A stretch of 64,000 bases of DNA from Tetrapyrgos nigripes. Its lineage: Eukaryota; Basidiomycota; Agaricomycetes; Agaricales; Campanellaceae. Of this stretch, positions 34,801 to 45,911 are shown in pieces. Below the pieces are notes generated by a model. The model saw only the letters and a program-made list of their open reading frames with translations. It had not been told where the DNA came from and did not search any database. Position numbers and translations under genes: made by a program. Numbering within the stretch: position 1 is the first letter of the stretch; each line of letters begins with the position of its first letter. The stretch covers positions 124,001 to 188,000 of the forward strand of contig JAACJM010000146.1 of the NCBI GenBank assembly GCA_013368315.1, given 5' to 3'.

Positions 34801-35305
34801 CATTCATACTCCAGGGACAAAGATGATACAGTCCAACGCTTTGTCTAGATGAGAAGATATGATACCAGAAGAAGACACTGATAACGAAAATGTCACTATG
34901 CTCCCAGACAAACTCTTTGTCAGAGTAATAGACACAGAACTTCATTCCCTTATTGCAGAAAAAACTATGAAGGATGACCTGGTATCAAAAGCGTTAGAAG
35001 CCTTGAAGACAAAAGGGGTACCACCAATAAATTCAGCATTATCGGACTGGAAAATCAAAGGGAACATCTTATTCTTCATGAATAGATGTTATGTGCCAGA
35101 TAATGAAGAATTGCGAAGGAACATTGTGAAACGATATCACAAAGGAATATCAACAGGACATCCAGGACAATACGCCACATTGGAATTAATTCGAAGAGAA
35201 TATTGGTGGCCAGGAATGTATTCCTTTTTCAAACAATACATAAAAGGATGCGCCACCTGTCAACAGATGAAAATCAACATACATCTTACTTCTGATCTTT
35301 TGTAA
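31810..35305 (+). pseudogene. Ty3/gypsy element C, gag-pol remnant truncated in integrase
   Basis: A degraded plus-strand element. Gag opens at 31810 (acidic) with a capsid-like domain at 32106-32564 (TPTPFKGDRKKTMQFIADV, LRQTGTVNNYVSEFQLLS). The zinc knuckle at 32757-32796 has lost its first Cys (YSFGCGKVRHIRRDC). The protease region (33120-33433) has DSAAGG where DSGA is usual and ends with FGFPWLRETNP. RT spans 33776-34240 ([20 protein letters not shown]; the FADD-type box region near 34050 is damaged). RNase H spans 34500-34850, and the integrase zinc domain ends near 35285 (CATCQQMK). The catalytic integrase core and any 3' LTR are missing. The sequence passes directly into a truncated Harbinger copy. 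Confidence 0.9.
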
Positions 35306-35832
35306 CTGATTCTCCAGTTCATTCACTTCATCTCCACTCTGTACAACTGTCTACAGAGTGTTGAGCCTAGTTGGCCTGCTCATCTCTTCTTACTTTTATC
35401 TCTAGTGGGGCTTTTTACTGCAAGTATGTCAAGCTGCCTTCCACAGATCCAGAGGAGATATCCAGCAATCACAAGTTTTCTGGTTACTTTGATGATTGCA
35501 TTGGGGCTATTGCACGTGTTAGTGCTGATGCTATACCTCGCTTTTGTAATCACAAAGGCTTCATCTCCTAGAATGTTCTTGTGGGTTGCACATTCAGCAT
35601 GGAGTTTTCTTATATGCTGAGCAGATGGGAAGGGAGTGCAACTGATGGTTGTGTTTTTGATGATGCTCAACAGACTGTTTTCCTCATTCCAGAGGGAAAG
35701 ATCTATCTTGCCAATGTAGGTTTTCCTTCTTATGATGCTTTGCTGGTGCCATATCTTGGTGTGCACTACCATCTGAAAGAGTGGGAACAGGTTCCACTAC
35801 GATAAGCCTCATAGCCATCTGGAAGAGGTATT

Positions 35833-37013
35833 TGTTGGATTTGGAGTTTCCGTTGATGAGCTCGGAAGCTCAGTGATACATTGACACCCCTAAGTATTGT
35901 ACGATTAATTAAGAAAACCCCTATTTACATATCTTCTATACTGATGTACGATTTGGGAACGTTGTGCGCTTGCCACGGGTTCCCTGCCTATTTGAATTCA
36001 CCTTTTTGTTGCTCGGAAATTCTCTCTCTCGATTTCTTTCGAACGTTAAATTCAACACAAGCACACAGGCACAACCCTTACCTTACGCTCACTGTTCTAG
36101 GCCCTCGCTTCGACGACCAGCAACTGTCTAGTCCTATAACGATGAACCCCTATCTGTACAGCCGACGAACACTGTACATTGACGACTCTCTATTGATGAA
36201 CAGACAAATTCACGGACGATGACAAGGACCTACCACCTTCACTATGTCTGACGACTCCTCTTCCACCCCTCGCTTTGCCAAACTCAATGACTCGAACTAC
36301 GCCGCTTGGTCTATGCGCATGGAGGCCGAGCTCATCCGAAAGGAACTATGGAATGACGTTGTTGAGGTCATGATTGACCAGGTTGATGATAAAGGGAAGC
36401 CGCGGAAGGCGGAGGACATAGAGGCGGATTCGGAACAAAGGTTGAATGCACGATTGACGACGAAAATGGCGCAGGCACGCGCTGAGATGATTCTTCGAGT
36501 TGAGCCGGGAATACAATGTTGCTCTTGGTGTTAACAAGGCTCCCCTCCCAGTTGAACAAATTACTTGTTGGTTCTGTGACAAAAAAGGGCATTACAAGGA
36601 GAATTGTGAGAAGTGGAAGAAATGGCTTGAGTCGAGGAAGGGCTCGGGAAGGGCAATGATGGTTGTTGAAGCAGAAGATGAAGCAGAAGATGACGACTAT
36701 GCTTATTGATGAATTCCTTTCACATTCCGGGGGTGTACGACGAAGTATTTCTATTTTTTTTTTTGCTTGCTTCCTTCACTCACGGGGGTGTGTTGGATTT
36801 GGAGTTTCCGTTGATGAGCTTGGAAGCTTGGAGATACATCAACACCCCTAAGTATTGTACGATTAATTAAGAAAACCCCTATTTACATATCTTATATACT
36901 GATGTACGATTTGGGAATGTCATGCGCTTGCCACGGGTTCCCTGCCTATTTGAATTCACCTTTTTGTTGCTCAGAAATTCTCTCTCGATTTCTTTCGAAC
37001 GTTAAATTCAACA
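35833..37013 (+). mobile_element. Gag-only copia-type mini LTR element
   Basis: LTRs at 35833-36057 (225 bp) and 36791-37013 (223 bp) both start TGTTGGATTTGG and end AAATTCAACA. They flank only 733 bp. The 5-bp target duplication is GTATT (35828-35832 and 37014-37018). A CACGGGGGTG purine run precedes the right LTR. The LTRs differ at roughly ten positions plus a CT-repeat length, several of them CG versus TG or CA, so this insertion is older than element B. No pol is present, so mobility would need another element's enzymes. Confidence 0.93.
36244..36709 (+). pseudogene. Internally deleted copia-type Gag
   Basis: The frame from ATG 36244 encodes the N-terminal copia Gag region (FAKLNDSNYAAWSMRMEAEL), then ends at 36534. 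A second frame overlapping from about 36500 carries a CCHC zinc knuckle (CWFCDKKGHYKENC) and an acidic end. Most of the middle of a normal copia Gag is missing, and the join is out of frame. Confidence 0.8.
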
Positions 37014-37396
37014 GTATTTTGTGCTTACTTCAACTCAAGGAATTGTACAATCTATGTCATGCTCGACTTTGAAATGTCATTGAGTGTATCTTTGGTGCAC
37101 CAGAGTATCCTTTCCAGACACAAGTCAAACTTCCACCAGCTGTGGCTGCTCTTCATAACTTTATTCACTGCTTGGATCCTACTGACAATGCCAAGGAACT
37201 GAATCATATTTTTAATGCACATTCAGTAGCAGGTGCATCAGGCTCAAGTGGTTCAGGAGGTAGGGAGATTGAGGATGATGAGGGAATTTTGGGAAGCCAG
37301 GTGACTACTGCTGAAAGAGCAAGGGCAAACACAAGGTGGGATCAAATTACAGAGAGGATGTGGAAGGGCTATCAGTCATATTTAGCACAACAATAG

Positions 37397-38562
37397 TACT
37401 AGAAGACTATCTACTCCTGAAGCTTCAACTTTAAGATCTTGGTACGAAGTTCAAGAAGTTCTGCAAGGTCACCATCCTTTGAAATGAGCAAGAGAAGTTT
37501 GGCTTTATCACCAAATGCCAAATCTGCTTCACCTCATACCAGTTCACAAGCCCACTTCTTGGATTCCTTAAATGAATCATCACTGTCACCTTTCATAGCT
37601 GAAGCAACATCACTCATTGCATGAGACATGCATCAGTGATGAAGAAGTAGACAATTGGCCACCTGCCCACTCACAACAACCAAGTTTGGGGCCTGGAGTA
37701 TCAGCAAGAGCAGATGCCTTATGTTTCAAGCTCTGCAAACAGGCATCAACACATGTCAGTATTGAAAAAAGGATAGGGTATGTACCTTTTTGGGAGCAGG
37801 AGTAGCATCCTTCTCACTTTCATCCTCAGAGGATGTAGCTGTTGTATCACTGTCCTTACCAGCACAATAAGCATGGACACCAGTAGCTAGAGCCCCTCAC
37901 AGGAGTTCCATCATCTCCAAGTAAATCAGAAAAGACTTTCCCTAGTAGCTAGCAATATGGGCATCAACCTACAGTACACAAAAAAAATAACTCAATTCAC
38001 ATCAAAAACAAAAAGAGATAAAGATGTCTTACCTGAGCTAAAGCCTCCCATTGTTCATCACTCACTTCAACACACTGATTCTCCTCATCCCAACCCCAGC
38101 CAGACTTCTCAGCCAATGTCCTGAAGATATTAAACTCACCTTTGAGTTGAAAGGAATGGCATAAGTTCACTCAAAATAAAGAAAAAGCCTGTATGCACAT
38201 AGTCCCAATGGTCATGGACACTCTGGTCAGACTTCGGTGCTCCACCACTCTCCACCTCACTCCCAGCCAGTGCAAGAACAACAGCAGTGATGGCCTTGCC
38301 CTTCCAACCACCATTGTCTTTGTTATTCCCCTCCTGCTTCTGCTCTAGTAACTCTCCCACCATTGTGGTGTCATTGGCTGCACTATAAACAGCACAGGGA
38401 CAAGGTGTCTTGGGCTTTTTCAGAGTTGCTTTCAGTTGGGATGGGTCCTTAGGCTTGTTTTTGGAGCCACAAGGTCTGCTCCCATGCTTTTTGGAGCAGG
38501 AGTGACTGGGTCAGGTGCCCCAGTGTTGGGTTCTTGACTTTCTTTGTTGCTGGGCTTGTCCA
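37397..38562 (-). pseudogene. Harbinger copy 2 Myb/SANT-like protein
   Basis: Minus strand from ATG near 38562 (MDKPSNKESQEPNTGAPDP). AT-hook-like GSRPCGSKNKPK is in a shifted frame. The Myb-like segment is at 38363-38136 (MVGELLEQKQEG, GGWKGKAITAVV) and the C-terminal exon near 37390-37640. Several frame changes and stops break it. It matches the plus-strand Myb-like gene of copy 1. Confidence 0.72.
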
Positions 38563-38752
38563 TAGAGCAGAGGGAGAGAAGAAAGAAAAAATTCTCATGC
38601 ATATATTATTCAAAGTCTATCCAATCTGACGGTTTACTGAATGCACAACAGCAGGATAGTAACCATCAATCAATAAATTTGCCTATCCTATCCTACAGAG
38701 TACTTTTGGCAGGCACAGCCTTATCTTATCCCAGTTACAGAACAGGGCCTTA

Positions 38753-41700
38753 CAAGTTCTATTTACATGTCTCTTGGTACACTCCTCAGACCTCTTCCTC
38801 CTATTCCGTTACTTCAACAAGAGTGTTGTTCTTTCTTTTGCCTTCCTTTTCGATCTGTCTTGTCACCTCTCGTACGTCATTATAACTTTACTTAGTACCT
38901 TCTCCTTCATGGCAAAGCCGCTTCCTTGGCGCTCATTGATTTTTCACCCTTCTTCGTTATATCTATGTACCTCTCGTTTCACTTCTGTGACTTTGTGTCT
39001 TCACACCTCGCAGCACATCCAACATTTTATTTGTACAAATTCTGCATGTAGGATATACTTATTTGTACTATGTACTCACCTGCCTGAAATTATACATAGA
39101 CTTCCTGGCCCGATACTGGTTGTGGTGGGTGAATCTGAAAATAATATATCTGGTAAATCCCCAAAAAGGAAAGAAGAGAAGAGAGAAAAAGGAGGAGTTT
39201 GTTTGTAATCTCACCTGTTGTCCTGGTTTCTAACTGGATTACATTGCTCATTATGTCCGTGGCTTGATGTACATCTCTTTTTACTCAAAAAACCACGTCA
39301 GATCCAGTTCGAAAGATGTGGATCCAACTTTCTGATACTGATTAAGAGTATATGTCCTCCTGTACCAGGAATATATCCTTTTTACTCAGTTCTTTTGGCT
39401 TCCAAGGTCTTATGTACATCATAGTAGTCTCCTGATTTTTTTTCCAGAGGTCCTGGAGTCCAAGAGCAAGCAAAAATGCTTTTTTTGCGAAAAGATCGAA
39501 AAAGGAAATTGCTGATACTGAAAGCCGCAACCGGCAATGTTGGCTGTGAAGATGACGCATCATCGGGCTGCGCTGGCTTCAACACTTCCACACTTCACCT
39601 TTTCCGCTATTTGAAGGGCTCAACCCCTCAAGTGGTATTTTATCTCTTTGAATATGCTCAAATCTTACTCACTGCTGAAGGAGCGGGTCACAACGCGACT
39701 GGTCGCATTTTTTTGGTGTTGCTAATGGCGAACACACCCAGGCATAAAGGCTAGGAGACATGAGTAGATTCGTCATGAATCGTGGCTGCAAGTACGCAAT
39801 CCTGTGGTAGTGGACTCAAGCCATCCTTTCCCTACTTGGTGCTGCTGACACGTCTATTCCAGACATTGAGACGACATCCAAGATACAAAATACTCAAAAG
39901 ATACTTGCAATATACATTGCTCCAGGTACGTTAGACATCTTATTTCCCGTTGTGATCAATTAATTAACATTCCCTCTCATCTTATCTTCCCAACCCGTTG
40001 CACATCTATGATTAGGACGCTTCAGACTGCACCTTTCCGTGGTCTACCAATATGACCAATATGACACTCTTGCATGACCACTGCATTCCTCAGGACTTAT
40101 TCCAAACTTGCATTTGCGCCAAGGTTTGCCAATTTTTTCATTAGCCAGGGTATTGTGGTATGTCTTGATTCCAAAGTCTGAGCAGGCATTTGACTAATAT
40201 TTTGTTTTCTGTTCCGTTTTGCTGCGTAGATTAAGTGCTGATGTTTTGAGGATGTGGGATCTGGATCTGAAGGGATCTTGGCTGAAGTGGCGAGTTTTGA
40301 AGGAGATGATGAAGTCTGACTGATGGTCCATGGAAGCTAGAGAAATGTGGATTTGGGAAGTATATGTTGTAGGAGACTGGTAGGAGACTGTATTCATAGC
40401 TATGATTGGTACCCTAAATGTGAAGCCCTTCATCAGGTGCACCTTTGACTACACCACAGTAGGATAGACGAAGGACGAATCATTCCTTGAGAACGCGTTG
40501 ACGTGAGCGGCGACTGGCTCATACACTTATCAGTCAGTTGCCAAAAAGGGCATATCTTGCATTACATAACCTTATCAGTATTGATATCAGTATCAACCAC
40601 CACAATGGATACTGCCCTGACTCCCCGGACTTTCAAGACTTTTTTCTCACAGACAGAAGTTTGACTTTCCTCCCACAGATGCCCCAGATGAAAAAAGATC
40701 AGAGACTTTTGCTCTCCCAGACACTACAGATTCTTAGCTACAGACCACAGATACAATTCCCCAGACACCAGACTGCAAAGACATGGACTCCCAGACCAGT
40801 TCATAGCATAGATAGTAATGACTGGTGAGCAGTAGTCACTTGTGAGGCAAGCACTCCTGAGTGCTGGATATTACTGGGATGTTGCTGAATTTTCCATCTT
40901 AGATGGAAACGACTGTAATTAGACCGTAACCTGTAAGATCAAAAGACTAAGACCGAAAATGACTGTAATTAGACAGCACAGTTCAAAGCTTCAACGACAA
41001 TGTGTCATCATTTCAGTGGTCCAACTAGATCTAGCAGGCTTGCTGGATATTCAGATGAATTTTATGGCATGTGGTAGCATGGAAAAACCAAGCTCCTTCT
41101 TCAGTCAAGCATCCAGCGAAATATCCAGATCAAATATACAGGACAATATTCAGCAAATGTCACCTCAGGCACCCCCTGGTACCTACCTTGTTAGGTGGTA
41201 TAGTCTCTGTTCATAGTTTGACCTTAAGGTGGGTAAATACCTGGGGGACTACCTAGGCTCATGGGAGTTCCCAATACCTCTAGGAAGCCCCCAGGTATTG
41301 GCTTTTGACTCCCAGGATCCCCATAGCTGGTGTTTCTGGGAGCTCACATTCGTCAACTGGGAGCTTCCACTACTGTCAAAATGTCACAGGGTGTCAGGGG
41401 TCCCTTTTATCACCAAAATTTGCCATTTTGTTTTTTTTAAGTGGGTTTAATATATGTTATTGTATTCTACTGCATTTTACTGCTACATGTATGTTGTTAA
41501 CTGTGCGGAAAGTCCTAGAATAGCCTCAGAATTAGCACCACTAATGAAGATGCCCTCCATGACGTGTACACTGTCCCTACTTGGTTTAAAGATTCACCAA
41601 TGATTCTTTAGCAACACCAAGTCATTGTGTACAATGCAGAAAAAGACCCGAGAAGGTCTGCACGATTAATTGGGGTGCAAGTGATGTAGAGGACAATGGC

Positions 41701-41993
41701 CACATTGTGAAAGGTGTATAATTGAGTTTGGCAGGTGCCTTTATTTTTGCAAACCATTGTAGATTGTAAACTGATTGAAACAAGAAAAGACTAAGACTTT
41801 GCTTTATTTATCCGGGCACAGATCAAATAGTATGAAACATACAGAATTAAATACGCAAGATTAAAACCAAGTTGTTTATACACCCACAGAGCATAGGCAT
41901 CCTTATCAACGAAAGACATTGCATACTAGATACATTAACTTTCTTAAGTCAATCTCTCCAAAGAAAATATCCCTTTCTGAGAAATTTGCAGCA
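38753..41993. other. No gene supported
   Basis: Short open segments (for example near 39430-39520, with EVLESKSKQKCFFCEKIEKG after a CAG acceptor) may be exon relics. 41220-41400 contains degenerate copies of the GGGAGCTCCC words found in the tandem array at 42.0 kb. Nothing else could be assigned. Confidence 0.4.
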
Positions 41994-42425
41994 AGCCACT
42001 GGTAGCTACCATGCCTTCACTGGGGGTTCCCAATCCCTCCCTGGGAGCTCCCGCTCCCTCCCTGGGATCCACAGGTAGCTACCATGGTTTTACTGGGAGC
42101 TCCCGCTCCCTCCCTGGGAGCCACTGGTAGCTACCACGGTTTTACTGGGAGCTCCCACTCCCTCCCTGGGATCCACAGGTAGCTACCACAGTTTCACAGG
42201 GAGCTCCTGCTCCCTCCCTGGAAGCCACAGGTAGCTACCACACCTTCACTGAGGGCTCCCACTCCCTCCCTGGAAGCCACAGGTAGCTACCACGCCTTCA
42301 CTAGGGGCTCCTGCTCCCTCCCTGGAAGCCACAGGTAGCTACCATGGTTTTACTGGGAGCTCCCATTCCCTTCCCTGGGAGCCACAGGTAGCTACCACCC
42401 CTTCACTGGGGGCTCCCAATTACTC
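41994..42425. repeat. 52-bp tandem repeat array with two palindromes per unit
   Basis: Eight copies of GGTAGCTACC start at 42001, 42074, 42126, 42178, 42230, 42282, 42334 and 42387, so the period is 52 bp, except for a 73-bp first unit with an internal partial duplication and one 53-bp spacing. Most units also hold GGGAGCTCCC or a close variant. Both words are perfect 10-bp palindromes with an AGCT centre. The array lies about 230 bp beyond the stop of the KDZ transposase pseudogene. Confidence 0.93.
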
Positions 42426-42651
42426 CCCCCTATTCTCTCCAAATGGTGTTGAAGCGCGTTGGTTGTTGGACAGTCTTCCACCAGATTAATCAGGTTAATT
42501 AATTCATATTGTACTACCTATATTTGATACATTTACTCTACTACCGCTACAACTACGTCCATTTCTACTCGCTCCTGATCCCTGTAGCCTTCAATGATGT
42601 CTCGGGAGTCAAGTTGTTCAGTTAGACTATCACTATGACCTTCCATATACT

Positions 42652-45600
42652 CTATTCCAAACTCATCATCATTGTCGCATCAATAAGTGTTTGTCTTCGT
42701 GCAACCTGGATTTGACTATCTGTAGGGCAGTTTGAACCCCAGTCGAAGTTGTCATCAAACAGGAAGGAATGTTCCCAGTGGACATAAGCTTTCAACAGGA
42801 ACTGCTTTCACTGCTCCAGTTGATGCAACAGTCCACATTCATCCTCTTTGAAACATAAAAAAAATTAATTAGTTCAAGTTGGAGGGCAGAGCAAAAAGCC
42901 TTACCTTTGCAAGAGTTCATAGCCAACGAGACAATTTCCCATTCTTCTGCAAACCATTCACATAAGGACCTCTGTTCCCTCTTTAAGTGTTCCTCCTCCT
43001 CAGTGGCACGGTCAAGCTCCAATATAGCTCTAATCCCCTTTCTCACATCCTTGTCCCCCATCCATGGTGGCAGTGTATTGCTCAACTCACGGTTGAGTCC
43101 CTCATCTTGCCAAATGTCTTTGTCAACGTCCAAGTTGAAGAGATTTCCTTTCTCTATCTTCTGTGGTGCAATGGTGAGCGGGCGCCTTTCCCTGGCATAT
43201 CAGACGAGATATGTCATCACAGGGACGACAAGCATTATTAGTACACTGTGTACTCTGCACAATCAGTAAATAAACTTGCCGCTTCTCTGATATCGGTAGC
43301 ATTTTTCTAGCCGGGTTAGTTCAAATTTCCGAGCAATTAACTTCTGACAGAGGCATTGTTTGACCGTGAGAGCATTTAGTCGTTTGGTGAAAAAGGGATG
43401 GTTTCGGGCTCTGCTGGACCAAGCTGGTGTTCCTTTTGGATCAGCTTGGTACGGAGTTGATCCCTTGATTGATGTGCTTTGACGAGTTTGTCTTGCATTG
43501 CCACGGTTTTGTAGCACTCGGTGTTTGGCGATCATCACTCACTCGAGATCGTTTATCTTCGATTCCATGATGTCCAAGTTTTCATGAAGACGAAGGGCTT
43601 CCTTTACAGCTGCTTTACCAGCATGAGGGTTTTGTTCTGGATAATTAAGTGTTAGCCAACTATGTATTAAAATAAAAAAACAATAAACACACTTGGAAGA
43701 GGCTTAGTTTGTGCTTTAACCTGCTTGTCCCACTGCAACCTAAGAAAACCCTCATCTACTTTGCATTCTGCCACGGCTTTAGCAGCTTCTTCCCGTTGAT
43801 TGTGTAGAATCCTCTTCCTGTTGATTGTGTAGCATCCTCTTCTTGCGCTCTAGGGCACTCGCAGAGCTCAGAAGCACCTGATTGTTATGCTGGTGGAGCT
43901 GCATATCCAGTGTATATAACCAAAGGTAAAACTGTAGACTCATTAGCACCTTATTATTCCAGACTACACAAGCATCACTCACCCCAACAACTCTGGTGTA
44001 TGCTACCAGATGATTCAGACAGCTCCAACATTGTTCACAACCTTCTCCATCACAAAACCTGAACCAAATGCGTTTCCGGGGGTGGTATATCAGTTGACAA
44101 GCCCAGTTGTGACCGTACACATGGAATACAGAAACTGCCCAATAGATGCGCTTGTGGAAACCTTTGAGAAAGCCCCACTTCAAACAGCTATGTTCCAACT
44201 GTCAAGCAATGTTGTACAGTATTCCGACCTTCCAGCTATCCGGGATATGCTCGAAGAGAGTGGCGATTAAGGCTAATGCGTAATGTTGTTTCTCGCCAAC
44301 GGACTCCATAGAAACCATAAACAGCGCTGCATCATGGATACAAAACATGCCAGCGCAGGCAGTCGTGTCATAACCTGCTGCCAGTGATTTACCCAAGTTC
44401 TCCTGAGCTGCATGAAAGCTAGATTGGCATCCATCAAGGGCGAATTTCGGTACACGCATGCCATGCTCGAAATGGTCCTGTACCCCGAGTTCATCGTCTC
44501 CTTTGCCTCGTTTTGGTGGGCGACCATTCCTTGTGTCCTCAACATGTGACTCCCACTCCTTTACTGTCTCCTCCGGAATGAAGAAGGTGTCCAGATGGAA
44601 ATGAGAAGGGTCTCGAGTACTCTTCTTGTTATGCTTCTGCATGAAGCAAGTGTCTATCATCACGAAACAACGAGGTCCAGGTGCAGCCTCCTCAGTTGAT
44701 GTGCCACCAAAACACTTCAGACATCATGAATGGAGATATTCACTGGGATGGTGGCGTTGTCGCTGCAGTGCTACCAGAGAATTCTCAGATGAAGTAGCTG
44801 GAGTAATGGATGATGAGGGATGGGTATTGGACGAACTCGGATTCCCTGGGTTCACAAATGAAGGAGATGCATCAGAAGTGGAGGCAGCTGCAGGAGTAGA
44901 AGGAGCTGGAATTATTGGTGATGACAAATGAGGATTGAATGAAGTCGAGTTATTCGCCTGATTCACCTCGCCTGATGAGGGCTCCTCAGGCTGGGAAGGA
45001 ACAGAGAGTTGACCTCTAGCAATCTCCAACTTTATTTTGACTCGTTCTTGTGTGGCGTCCCGTAGGCTTTGGAACCACAACAAGCAGTTCCCAAAACGCT
45101 GGCATAAAGGGTCCTGGCCATGGAGTCGGTAGCCTTGCTCAGAAAGCTGCTTGATCAGTGTTCCATTCCAGGCAGTCACGTTGGGGGAAATCTGCAAGTA
45201 GAGTCGAGTTACAAAATTGAGCATTCGTATATCGACAGCTAGTGTTGGTAGCAAAGGCGCACAGGGAAAGAAGCTGTTCTTGATGAGCTGGACGGCAGCA
45301 GGAGCACAATCTTCGCAGATCCAAAACTGTAGTGTCTCGATACCTATAGAAAGACTCACATTTAGTTAATATTTAAGTGTGAGCACAAAAGATGTACTGT
45401 TGAACTGAATCATCGACACCGAATGCCAACGACCCCTTTCACACCCACAGCTCTGGGCAAACTGCCTCTCAGGTTTATTTTGTAGGTTTTCTGTCCTTCT
45501 CAGCAGCTCCATATAGTGATCCACCAGCAACGGTATTGTGGACTTCAGCCAACGTCTCCACTGACACTCTTTCTTCAACCTATGGGATTGTTTACGAGGA

Positions 45601-45911
45601 GAGATGGACTCTGCCTGCGTAAACTCTTGCAATGATGGGTCCAATGAATCCTCAGGGGCTGAAGGAAAGGCGGTGAGAGGCTGGTTTTCTTCATCCAGCT
45701 GAGCAGGATGATCCCTGTTCAGCCCAATTTGACCATGAAGACAAGGCAAATCTGGTTGTGGGGTCAATGTGACACCTCCACCCATGTAGATGAGCTCTTC
45801 ATGCCCAGCATTCCTTCGTTGTTTCGTCCCAGGTTCCACAAGCTTAGGCCTATAGTCTTCGGCTGTAAGCCTCTCCTGATGCTTCTTTGGTTGTTTGTAG
45901 CGGCTGGTCAT
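42652..45911 (-). pseudogene. KDZ-type transposase with CxC cysteine clusters (broken)
   Basis: A multi-exon transposase of the Kyakuja-Dileera-Zisupton group. From ATG 45911: basic N-terminus, RWLKSTIPLLVDHYMELL, the CxC motif CGCERGRWHSV, intron 45397-45344 (54 bp), IETLQFWICEDCAPAAVQLI, CAPLLPTLAVDIRML, RFGNCLLWFQSLRDA, CLKCFGG, the catalytic core (MIDTCFMQKHNKK, FALDGCQSSFHAA, GEKQHYALALIATLFEHIP, VYGHNWACQLIYHPRK, DGEGCEQCWS), RLQWDKQVKAQTKPLP, and a coiled C-terminus (RAILELDRATEEEEHLKREQ), stop TAG 42652-42654. Lesions are TGA at 44724-44726, 44202-44204 and 42808-42810, and a 25-bp tandem duplication at about 43787-43836 that shifts frame. Family identity is recalled from the characteristic motifs. 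Confidence 0.88.
43787..43836. repeat. 25-bp tandem duplication inside the KDZ coding sequence
   Basis: Two adjacent 25-bp copies differ at two bases (units begin CTTCCCGTTGATTGTG and CTTCCTGTTGATTGTG). Because 25 is not a multiple of three, the extra copy shifts the reading frame. Dropping one copy lines up the frames on both sides. Confidence 0.85.

Larger units (their letters stand above)
35400..37396 (+). pseudogene. Harbinger copy 2 DDE transposase (two parts around the copia insertion)
   Basis: Part 1 (35400-35832) has GAFYCKYVKLPST, FDDCIGAI (the DG of the first Asp motif is lost), SMEFSYMLSRWEGSATD and YLGVHYHLKEW. Part 2 (37014-37396) has VAALHNFIHCLDPTDNAKEL and the tail AERARANTRWDQITERMWKG, stop TAG at 37394. 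Stops include TAG near 35571. The two parts align with copy 1 once the 1181-bp insertion and one GTATT are ignored. Confidence 0.82.
35306..38749. mobile_element. Harbinger copy 2, left end missing, split by a copia-type insertion
   Basis: The transposase is on plus and the Myb-like gene on minus, the reverse of copy 1. Only the right TIR remains: on the reverse strand it reads GGCCCTGTTCTGTAACTGGG from 38749, followed on plus by TTA (38750-38752). The left end is lost at the junction with gypsy C near 35305. The copia-type element at 35833-37013 interrupts the transposase. Confidence 0.87.

Noticed and set aside
42001..42425. CRISPR-like array
   Set aside because: The units are contiguous tandem repeats without unique spacers, in a eukaryotic context.
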